Shown here: positions 1 through 5,289 of the stretch, piece by piece
Layout: the number at the start of each line of letters is the position of its first letter
Position numbering within the stretch: the first letter of the stretch is position 1
NCBI GenBank assembly: GCA_009774735.1
Contig: VSOH01000122.1
Coordinates: 1 to 5,289, forward strand
Direction: 5' to 3'
DNA: 5,289 nucleotides
DNA from: Clostridiales bacterium
GTDB taxonomy: Bacteria; Bacillota_A; Clostridia; Oscillospirales; Acutalibacteraceae
Program-made: the position numbers and the translations under genes
The notes under the pieces: model-generated
What the model saw: the letters and a program-made list of their open reading frames with translations, nothing else
What the model was told of the DNA's origin: nothing
Databases searched by the model: none

Positions 1-48
1 CAATTGTGAATAATCGCAACATGATTCGACAATACAATCACTTTACAC
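1..48. other. Sequence downstream of ftsQ, no supported feature
   Basis: These 48 nt follow the ftsQ stop codon on the minus strand. No stem followed by a T-run is visible, so there is no sign that transcription ends here. No Shine-Dalgarno sequence marks the start of a next gene. In many Firmicutes the next division genes would follow, but the window ends too soon to tell. Confidence 0.5.
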
Positions 49-966
49 TTATTTTTCTGTAAAGTAGATTTGCTTTCCACCATTTATTGTCATTATTCCC
101 TTAGCATTGGGATTGCTTTCATTAAGCTGCTTACAAGCAGCCAAACCCTGATATATCTTTTGCTCAAGGTCATCACAGGTACCGAGCTTAAATTCAATTC
201 TGTTATCATAAACAACATAATTATCACTTATGTTATTACTGTATATAGCAGTTATTTCATCAATATTATTGTCCTTAACTGCCTGTGACAGCTTTTTAAG
301 ACATTCGCCGGTATCTTTATCTTCAAATAGAATCTGTCTGCCTGCTGACGCTTCAGTGACCTTTGCTTTTTTGACAGCAATACCGCTGCTTTTCTCAGCA
401 TCTGTTTCAAGAACCTTGAAATTATCATCAAGCAGAATAAACGTTTTGTCTTTATTTTTTATATAATACGCAGGCTCTGACTCTGTAATTACAAGCTCAA
501 TGGTTGATGGTAATTTTCTCTTTATTTCAGCCGTATATATATAAGGAAGGTTTAGCTCCAGCATATCAGAAGCACTTTTCACATCAGCAAGAAAAAGATT
601 TTCTCCGGTGCCGATTAAACACTGATTCAGTATTTCCTCCTCGGTATAGCGAGCATTTCCGCTAACTGTTATGTTTTCTATACCGAAAAAAGCTGTTAAA
701 GAAAGTACAACACCTACTGAAGCAATAACCACTACTGCCAAAAACCATAGCAAAAATTTTCTCAGCTTATTTCTTTTTTTGCGTCTTTTAGTATCCTTTT
801 GCCGTTTTTCATTTCTGCTGAGCTGTTTGCTTTTTCTCTGCTTAGAGTCAGCAGCAACAATTTTCTTTTGTGAATCACGATAAAGCTTAGGAGGCTCCAA
901 GCCTAAATCTACAAGGTTGGTATTCTCTTTTGGTATTCTTTTTTTAGGCTTATCCTTCTTCTTCAT
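49..966 (-). CDS. ftsQ: FtsQ/DivIB, divisome scaffold protein with POTRA domain
   Basis: FtsQ/DivIB is a bitopic membrane protein that links early and late divisome proteins (with FtsL and FtsB/DivIC) and the septal synthase. The 305 residues are laid out as expected: a very basic cytoplasmic tail at 1-70, one membrane span at about 71-94, a POTRA domain at about 95-168 starting IENITVSGNARYTEEEI and ending in LVITESEPAYYI, and then the beta domain (YIKNKDKTFILLDDNFKVLE at 168-187) with the C-terminal RIEFKLGTCDDLEQKI at 256-271, typical of the family. Sequence conservation in this family is low, so the call rests on architecture, these motifs and the position after murG-murA. The tail is rich in Lys and Arg, densest at 43-70. 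Four cysteines (116, 222, 264, 278) lie in the exported part. The start is supported by the RBS inside murA. It ends on TAA 48 nt from the window edge. Confidence 0.92.
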   Translation of the reverse strand: MKKKDKPKKRIPKENTNLVDLGLEPPKLYRDSQKKIVAADSKQRKSKQLSRNEKRQKDTKRRKKRNKLRKFLLWFLAVVVIASVGVVLSLTAFFGIENITVSGNARYTEEEILNQCLIGTGENLFLADVKSASDMLELNLPYIYTAEIKRKLPSTIELVITESEPAYYIKNKDKTFILLDDNFKVLETDAEKSSGIAVKKAKVTEASAGRQILFEDKDTGECLKKLSQAVKDNNIDEITAIYSNNISDNYVVYDNRIEFKLGTCDDLEQKIYQGLAACKQLNESNPNAKGIMTINGGKQIYFTEK

Positions 967-2218
967 TTTTAATCCTCTTTATATCCGCACCCAAAAGTAA
1001 CAGATTTTTTTCAAGGCTTTCATAGCCCCTGTCAATATGCTCAAGCTGATGGATGGTGGACTCACCCTCTGCTCTCAGCGCTGCTACAACAAGTGCGGCA
1101 CCGCCCCTTAAATCAGTAGCATATACGTTTGCACATTTAAGATATTTGACACCGTTAATTACCGCCATTCGGTCGTTGATATCAATATCACAGCCAAAGC
1201 GATTAAGCTCACTAATATATCTGAATCTGTTTTCAAATATATTTTCTTTTATTACAGATGTTCCCCTTGCCACAGACAGTGCTGCTGCTATCGGTGACTG
1301 CGAATCCGTTGGGAAGCCGGGATAAGGCATTGTCTTTATCATTTTAACACGCTTTAATCTGTTAGGCGCTGATATTTCAAGACAATCATCTCTTAAATAA
1401 AGCTTGCAGCCCATTTCATTGAATATAGGAAAAACAGGTGTTAATGAGCTCGGCTTAACGTCATGAATTATTATGTTGCCGCCGGTGATGGCACAGGCAC
1501 TCATATAGGTTGAAGCAAGTATTCTGTCCGGTATAATCCTGTGCTCTGACGGATGCAGTTCACGAACACCCTCAATTTCAACAGTACCCTCACCTGCACC
1601 ATAAATTCGTGCACCGCAGCTATTAAGAAATTGTACTAAATCGCATATTTCAGGCTCACGGGCTGCATTTACAATTATTGTTCTGCCCCTGGAAATTGCC
1701 GAAGCAATAATTATGTTTTCAGTAGCACCGACACTCGGAAAAGGCAAAATAATTTTAGCACCTGTCATACCTCTGCAGGTGCAGTTTATTGATGAGCCGT
1801 TTTCAATAATTTCAGCACCCAGTGCTCTCAGTGATTTTATGTGAAGGTCAATTGGTCTTGAACCGATATCACATCCACCGGGAAGAAAAATTGAAGCGCT
1901 GTGATTACGTGCCAGAAGTGCTCCCAGAAAAAGTATTGATGAACGCATAAGACGCATAACATGCTCGTCAATTTCGCTTCCATTCACAACAGAAGCATCA
2001 ATTACAATGGTGTTACCGTTCTGCTCAACCTTACAACCAAAGCTTTCAAGTATTCCAAGCGTTTCGCGCACATCACTTAAATCAGGGCAATTATGTATTA
2101 CTGTAACACCTTTAACAAGAAGTGCTGCCGCCAATATAGGCAATGCAGAATTCTTCGCACCGTGGAGTGTGACCTCCCCTTTTAAGGTGTTTTTACCGTT
2201 AATTTTAAAAACATCCAT
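950..2218 (-). CDS. murA: MurA, UDP-N-acetylglucosamine 1-carboxyvinyltransferase
   Basis: MurA transfers enolpyruvate from phosphoenolpyruvate to UDP-GlcNAc, the first committed step of peptidoglycan synthesis, in the cytoplasm. The 422 residues match the usual family length of about 420, with the inside-out alpha/beta fold of EPSP-synthase relatives. Visible active-site features are Lys22-Asn23 in HGAKNSALP, the catalytic loop LPGGCDIGSRPIDLHI with Cys116 (Cys115 of E. coli), PGFPTD ending in Asp305, FENRFRY at 328-334, DLRGGAALVVAAL at 369-381 and Arg397 in HIDRGYE. Having Cys rather than Asp in the loop means the fosfomycin target residue is present. Twelve cysteines in all suit an anaerobic host. 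Gram-positives often carry two copies (murA/murZ); which one this is cannot be told here. In this cluster murA stands where Bacillus subtilis has murB. Its last 17 nt overlap the start of ftsQ. Confidence 0.97.
   Translation of the reverse strand: MDVFKINGKNTLKGEVTLHGAKNSALPILAAALLVKGVTVIHNCPDLSDVRETLGILESFGCKVEQNGNTIVIDASVVNGSEIDEHVMRLMRSSILFLGALLARNHSASIFLPGGCDIGSRPIDLHIKSLRALGAEIIENGSSINCTCRGMTGAKIILPFPSVGATENIIIASAISRGRTIIVNAAREPEICDLVQFLNSCGARIYGAGEGTVEIEGVRELHPSEHRIIPDRILASTYMSACAITGGNIIIHDVKPSSLTPVFPIFNEMGCKLYLRDDCLEISAPNRLKRVKMIKTMPYPGFPTDSQSPIAAALSVARGTSVIKENIFENRFRYISELNRFGCDIDINDRMAVINGVKYLKCANVYATDLRGGAALVVAALRAEGESTIHQLEHIDRGYESLEKNLLLLGADIKRIKNEEEG
973..978 (-). promoter_or_regulatory. 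Ribosome binding site of ftsQ, inside the end of murA
   Basis: The minus strand reads AGAGGA, then TTAAAA, then the ATG at 966. The site is embedded in the last codons of murA, and the ftsQ start lies 17 nt before the end of murA in another frame. This arrangement supports translational coupling of ftsQ to murA and supports the chosen ftsQ start. Confidence 0.8.
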
Positions 2219-2222
2219 TGAA

Positions 2223-2230
2223 TCACCTCT
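2223..2230 (-). promoter_or_regulatory. Ribosome binding site of murA
   Basis: The minus strand reads AGAGGTGA, then TTCA, then the ATG at 2218. This strong Shine-Dalgarno match, together with the MurA-typical N-terminus (MDVFKINGKNTLKGEV), fixes the start. It lies immediately downstream of the palindrome cluster, so any structure formed there could influence access to it; that is an inference. Confidence 0.8.
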
Positions 2231-2236
2231 GCAAGA

Positions 2237-2274
2237 GTTTTATAAAACATACTATGTTTTACCTTTGCAAAGGT
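2237..2274. repeat. Cluster of three consecutive perfect palindromes between murG and murA
   Basis: Three exact inverted repeats run head to tail in the 64-nt murG-murA gap. The first is ACCTTTGCAAAGGT at 2261-2274 (14 bp, no mismatch). The second is TAAAACATA-C-TATGTTTTA at 2243-2261 (two 9-nt arms around one central base, sharing one base with the first). The third is GTTTTATAAAAC at 2237-2248 (12 bp, overlapping the second). They end 7 nt before the murA Shine-Dalgarno sequence. The second could fold in RNA as an 8-bp stem with a 3-nt loop, but no U-run follows it, so it does not look like a factor-independent terminator. Possible roles are protein operators, an mRNA processing or stability hairpin, or chance in AT-rich DNA. 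The repeats are certain; the function is unknown. Confidence 0.7.
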
Positions 2275-2282
2275 GAATTTTA

Positions 2283-3401
2283 TTATTTTACAAGTGAAAG
2301 AATAATTGAGGCAATGCGTTCTCTCGAATCTGTTATTGACATTGCCTTTGCATTTTTTTCAACAGCACTGAGTTTAGCTCTGTCACTGAGCAGGCTGTCA
2401 ATCATTTCGCTGAGTTTTTCAGATGTTAAATCCTTTTCCTCAAGAATAAATCCTGCATGCCTGTTAACAAGTGCCATTGCATTATGATACTGGTGATTTT
2501 CCGCAACATAGGGTGACGGTATCAGAATAGATGCCTTGCCAAGTGCCTCAATTTCCGAAAGTGACGAAGCACCTGCTCTGCCGATTACAAGGTCGGCCGC
2601 AGCCATACAGATATCCATATTATCTATGTACTGTCTTACATCCACAGTACCTTTTCTTCCGTTCTCAAATCCTTCTTTTTCAAATTTATCAAGATACTCT
2701 GAGCCATTTGTACCGACAGAATGAATATGACAGTACTTTCCGCTTTCGGCACTTGACAAAAGAATATTGAACATTGCTTCATTCAGCGGTTTTGCTCCGA
2801 GTGAGCCGCCAAAGGAAAGAACTAAGTATTTATCATCGGGTATGCCAAGGTGAGCTCTTGCAAAATCTCGATCGGCTTTAAGAAGCTCACCACGAACCGG
2901 AAGACCTGTAACCACAGGCTCATTCTTTGGCTCAAGATGCTTTTTCGCATCCTCAACTGTGAGCATTACACGGTCAACCTCTTTGGCAAGTGTTTTGTTT
3001 GTTATGCCGGGGAAAGCGTTCTGCTCATGAATACAAGTTGGTATACCCATTTTCACTGCACTCTGAAGAACAGGACCTGATACATAACCGCCGAAACCAA
3101 CAACAACATCAGGATTAAATTCCTTAATTATTTTTTTGCTTTCAGCTGATGATTTAACAAGACGGGCAACAGTTTTAACATTGTGAACAATCGCTTTCGG
3201 TGCAAATGACCGTCTAAATCCTGATATATCAATTGTTTTAAAATCAAATCCTGCATTCGGTACAAGCCTTGCTTCCATATGGTCGCTTGTACCGATAAAC
3301 AGAATTTCAGAATCTTTTTGAGTTTCTCTGATAAAGGATGCAACGGCAAGAGCAGGATTAATATGACCTGCTGTACCGCCAGTGGCAAATAATATTCTCA
3401 T
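2283..3401 (-). CDS. murG: MurG, lipid I beta-1,4-N-acetylglucosaminyltransferase
   Basis: MurG adds GlcNAc from UDP-GlcNAc to lipid I, giving lipid II, at the cytoplasmic face of the membrane. The protein has 372 residues, a normal family length, and the two-Rossmann-domain GT-B layout of family GT28. The N-terminal acceptor domain carries GGTAGHI at 8-14, GFGGYVSGP at 102-110 and HEQNAFPG at 125-132. The C-terminal nucleotide-sugar domain carries SFGGSLGA at 196-203, the donor-binding RAGASSLSEIEA at 275-286 and ENHQYHNA at 301-308. All the recognisable G-loops and donor-site residues are present, so the enzyme should be active. The Ala in GGTAGH (GGTGGH elsewhere) looks like a mild family variant. 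The start is supported by the MRILFATGG opening and the adjacent RBS. MurG sits between the lipid II polymerase FtsW and the first-step enzyme MurA, and is followed by the largest gap of the window (64 nt). Confidence 0.97.
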   Translation of the reverse strand: MRILFATGGTAGHINPALAVASFIRETQKDSEILFIGTSDHMEARLVPNAGFDFKTIDISGFRRSFAPKAIVHNVKTVARLVKSSAESKKIIKEFNPDVVVGFGGYVSGPVLQSAVKMGIPTCIHEQNAFPGITNKTLAKEVDRVMLTVEDAKKHLEPKNEPVVTGLPVRGELLKADRDFARAHLGIPDDKYLVLSFGGSLGAKPLNEAMFNILLSSAESGKYCHIHSVGTNGSEYLDKFEKEGFENGRKGTVDVRQYIDNMDICMAAADLVIGRAGASSLSEIEALGKASILIPSPYVAENHQYHNAMALVNRHAGFILEEKDLTSEKLSEMIDSLLSDRAKLSAVEKNAKAMSITDSRERIASIILSLVK

Positions 3402-3405
3402 TTCA

Positions 3406-3411
3406 TCACCT
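3406..3411 (-). promoter_or_regulatory. Ribosome binding site of murG
   Basis: The minus strand reads AGGTGA, then TGAA, then the ATG at 3401. It lies within the 14-nt gap after the ftsW TAA stop. The spacing is tight but functional-looking, and the same AGGTGAT core precedes murA. Such close packing suggests that ribosomes finishing ftsW can re-initiate on murG. Confidence 0.75.
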
Positions 3412-3415
3412 GCTA

Positions 3416-4627
3416 TTAAACTTTCTTTTGGCTGGCTTTTCGTGAAACAGAAAGAACTACTCCAATCTGGAAAAGCAATAGAAGTATTGACGTTCCTCCA
3501 TAGGAGAAAAACGGCAGTGCTATGCCTGTATTAGGCAGAGTATCTGTTACAACCAAAATATTAAGACCAACCTGAACACCAATCTGCGCAACGATACCGA
3601 TAATCAGCAGTGCACCGAATCTGTCATGACAACGTGATGCAATAACAAAGCCTCTTATAACCAGTGCTGTAAACAGAATGATTATAAGCGCTGCACCGAC
3701 AAAGCCCAGCTCCTCACACACAATTGAGAAAATAAAGTCGTTCTGCGGCTCGGATACATAAAGATATTTTTGTTTTGAATTGCCAAGACCGACACCGAAT
3801 AATCCGCCTGAGCCGATTGCGTAGAGCGAGTTATTTGTCTGCCAGCGTGCTCCCCTTGGGTCAAAATCCTTGTCAAGCCACGCTTTAACCCTGTCACCTG
3901 CATAATTTTCAAGCATATCAGGCATGGTAATTACTATAAATACAACAAGAACAAGTACAGCCAACCCAAAAGCAAACAGCTTCCAGTCACTGCCGCCGAC
4001 CCACATCATAGTTGCACCGATAAGAAACATCAGGATTGTACAAGACATATGGTGTTCAAGAAAAATCAGACCGCAGAAAACAACAATTATTCCAAGCGGA
4101 TACAACACACCATACTTGATATTTTTCATTTTGCTGTAATAATCACATATATACGATGCAAAGGTTAATATAATTGTAAACTTTGCCAAATCAGATGGCT
4201 GAAAGGTCAGCCCGCCCGGCAAAGGAATCCAGCGCTTGAAGTCACTTTCATCTGCTCCGCCTACATTTGTATGGTAAAAAAGAACAATTATCAAAAGCAG
4301 AATCGTAACTGCAAGAAGCGGAACCACTGCTACCTTCAGCCACTTATAATTCACCTTTGACATAACCGCCATCGCAATTAAGCCAACTACAGCAAAAGCA
4401 AACTGCCTTGTAAAATAATGATATGAATCATGATTAAATCTGTAATATGCTAATGGATATGATGCAGAAAAAAGCATAATCAATCCTATTGTGAGCAGTG
4501 CAATAGTCAATGCCAGAAACGGAATGTCAATACTGCCTGTTACAAAAAAATGATCCTTAGAAATGCCTGTTCTGTTTTTTGCTTTAATTATTTTCTGCTC
4601 GCCGCTGCGAGCTGCTCTTTCAGGCAT
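3416..4627 (-). CDS. ftsW: FtsW/SpoVE, SEDS-family peptidoglycan glycosyltransferase
   Basis: SEDS proteins polymerise glycan strands from lipid II together with a class B PBP. The dcw location points to the FtsW/SpoVE branch rather than RodA. The 403-residue protein has a charged cytoplasmic tail of about 30 residues and then about ten hydrophobic segments (roughly 34-56, 73-90, 99-118, 147-162, 172-190, 197-211, 215-234, 300-330, 337-361, 370-395). Family hallmarks are RWIPLPGG...QPSDLAK at 132-149, a large extracellular loop around 235-296, the NDFIFSIVCEELGF stretch at 296-309 whose Asp297 aligns by motif with the catalytic Asp of FtsW, and LPNTGIALPFFSYGG at 364-378. Two variations are visible: QPSD where QPSE is usual, and EHHMSCT at 191-197 where many members have a PDxG-type motif. 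Division FtsW and sporulation SpoVE cannot be separated from sequence alone. It ends 14 nt before murG. Confidence 0.95.
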   Translation of the reverse strand: MPERAARSGEQKIIKAKNRTGISKDHFFVTGSIDIPFLALTIALLTIGLIMLFSASYPLAYYRFNHDSYHYFTRQFAFAVVGLIAMAVMSKVNYKWLKVAVVPLLAVTILLLIIVLFYHTNVGGADESDFKRWIPLPGGLTFQPSDLAKFTIILTFASYICDYYSKMKNIKYGVLYPLGIIVVFCGLIFLEHHMSCTILMFLIGATMMWVGGSDWKLFAFGLAVLVLVVFIVITMPDMLENYAGDRVKAWLDKDFDPRGARWQTNNSLYAIGSGGLFGVGLGNSKQKYLYVSEPQNDFIFSIVCEELGFVGAALIIILFTALVIRGFVIASRCHDRFGALLIIGIVAQIGVQVGLNILVVTDTLPNTGIALPFFSYGGTSILLLLFQIGVVLSVSRKASQKKV

Positions 4628-4633
4628 ACTATG

Positions 4634-4641
4634 CTCCTTTC
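4634..4641 (-). promoter_or_regulatory. Ribosome binding site of ftsW
   Basis: The minus strand reads GAAAGGAG, then a 6-nt spacer (CATAGT), then ATG at 4627. This near-consensus Shine-Dalgarno sequence fixes the ftsW start. It lies within the 22-nt gap after the mraY stop. That gap shows no promoter or terminator; a short A5T5 tract (4642-4651) overlaps the mraY stop codon. Confidence 0.85.
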
Positions 4642-4649
4642 AAAAATTT

Positions 4650-5289
4650 TTATCTGTTATAAACGCCGAAATACAAAATTAATAATCCAACTGCACAGCC
4701 GATTGCGTTAACAAATGAAAAGACAACGCAAATTTTCTTTTCCTTCCAGCCGCACATTTCAAAATGATGGTGAATGGGTGCCATTTTAAATACACGCTTG
4801 CCGTGCGTAATTTTGAAATAACCAATCTGAATAATATCACTCATTGTTTCGCAAACATAAACAATACCGATTGGCAGTAAAATCAGCGGGCATTTGCACA
4901 GATACCCCATTGCCACAACCATACCGCCTAAAAACAGCGAACCAGTGTCACCCATAAAGGTTTTGGCAGGATTCCAGTTCCAGCAAAGGAAACCGAGCAC
5001 ACCGCCGAGGAGAGCACCTGCAAATATTTTAAGACCTGCAAATTCCATCCACTGACCGATAATAATGAAGGAAACGGCAACTGTAACTGTAACAGATGAG
5101 CAAAGACCATCAATACCATCGGTAAGATTAACTGAATTTACACAGCCATAGACAATGAAAAATGAAAGCACCCAGAAAATAATTGCTGTGAAAATATTTT
5201 TTTCAAAATTAACTGTTCCGATAAAAGGAATGTTCCAGCTTGTGTTATGTGACAGCCAAAGTGTTAAAATAAATCCAAAGGTCATAATA
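4650..5289 (-). CDS. mraY: MraY, phospho-MurNAc-pentapeptide transferase (5' end beyond the window)
   Basis: This integral membrane enzyme transfers phospho-MurNAc-pentapeptide from the UDP precursor to undecaprenyl phosphate, making lipid I on the inner face of the membrane. About 212 residues are visible. The family is usually about 320-360 residues, so roughly the first 110 or more, including the first Asp-rich motif, lie outside the window. The Met at 5285 is an internal residue, because the reading frame stays open to the edge. Counting from that Met, diagnostic motifs are NLTDGIDGL at 53-61 (catalytic Asp region), NWNPAKTFMGDTGS at 103-116 (the second conserved Asp lies in GDTGS) and PIHHHFE at 170-176 (the MraY-specific triple His loop). 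Hydrophobic segments alternate with these cytoplasmic loops as expected. The HHH motif separates it from WecA/TagO-type relatives. It stops on TAA 22 nt before ftsW, so co-transcription is likely. Confidence 0.96.
   Translation of the reverse strand, partial: IMTFGFILTLWLSHNTSWNIPFIGTVNFEKNIFTAIIFWVLSFFIVYGCVNSVNLTDGIDGLCSSVTVTVAVSFIIIGQWMEFAGLKIFAGALLGGVLGFLCWNWNPAKTFMGDTGSLFLGGMVVAMGYLCKCPLILLPIGIVYVCETMSDIIQIGYFKITHGKRVFKMAPIHHHFEMCGWKEKKICVVFSFVNAIGCAVGLLILYFGVYNR

Noticed and set aside
1..22. Start of a further gene at the ATG at 20-22 on the minus strand
   Set aside because: There is no Shine-Dalgarno sequence upstream and only seven codons are visible before the window ends.
8..37. 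Promoter-like TTGTAT / ATTATT pair downstream of ftsQ
   Set aside because: The hexamers are weak matches to consensus and the window ends before any gene it could serve.
1053..1325. Plus-strand open frames opposite murA, murG, ftsW and ftsQ (for example 1053-1325, 2218-2487, 2850-3080, 3924-4139)
   Set aside because: They lie antisense to clearly conserved genes, have no recognisable domains, and their amino acid content looks like a shadow of the sense-strand codons.
2243..2261. Hairpin as a factor-independent terminator after murG
   Set aside because: The stem is AU-rich and no U-run follows on the minus strand; murA follows closely with a strong RBS.
2238..2282. Possible internal promoter for murA: TTGCAA (2265-2270) as -35 with TATGTT or TATAAA as -10
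   Set aside because: Spacings come out at 13 nt (TATGTT) or 20 nt (TATAAA), and the better-spaced hexamer TTTATA matches the -10 consensus poorly. The same bases are part of the palindromes, so the resemblance is not enough.
3128..3388. Alternative-frame minus-strand open frames inside murG (3128-3388), ftsW (3682-3912) and mraY (4928-5119)
   Set aside because: Each overlaps a conserved motif-bearing protein in another frame, and none resembles a known protein.
5016..5043. Direct repeat ACCTGCAAAT, two copies 18 bp apart, inside mraY
   Set aside because: It encodes the repeated FAG in a membrane segment of MraY and is too short to suggest a separate function.

Overview
All 5,289 bases read as one compact minus-strand block of a division and cell wall (dcw) cluster. 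In transcription order (high to low coordinates) the genes are mraY (5' end beyond the window edge), ftsW/spoVE, murG, murA and ftsQ/divIB. All five stop on TAA, lie 0-64 nt apart and, where the start is visible, have good Shine-Dalgarno sequences, so they are most likely one operon. No RNA gene, mobile element, CRISPR array or plus-strand gene could be supported.

The likely host is a low-to-moderate G+C anaerobic Firmicute of the Clostridia, perhaps a Ruminococcaceae/Oscillospiraceae relative. This is inferred from AT-rich codon choice, GAGG-type ribosome binding sites, a FtsQ/DivIB with a long basic cytoplasmic tail, murA sitting between murG and ftsQ, and many cysteines (12 in MurA, four in the exported part of FtsQ). 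The genus cannot be fixed by eye.

Layout: 5289-4650 MraY C-terminal two thirds; 4649-4628 short gap with the ftsW RBS; 4627-3416 FtsW; 3415-3402 short gap with the murG RBS; 3401-2283 MurG; 2282-2219 the only sizeable gap, holding three consecutive perfect palindromes and the murA RBS; 2218-950 MurA; 17-nt overlap; 966-49 FtsQ; 48-1 downstream sequence with no supported feature.

The genes work together as follows. MurA makes the first committed UDP-sugar precursor. MraY loads the UDP-MurNAc-pentapeptide onto undecaprenyl phosphate to give lipid I. MurG adds GlcNAc to give lipid II. FtsW polymerises glycan from lipid II at the septum or spore septum, and FtsQ scaffolds the divisome. Two points stand out: murD is missing from its usual place between mraY and ftsW, and the murG-murA gap contains the palindrome cluster. 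I did not find a convincing new biological system; most of the window is ordinary core-genome sequence.
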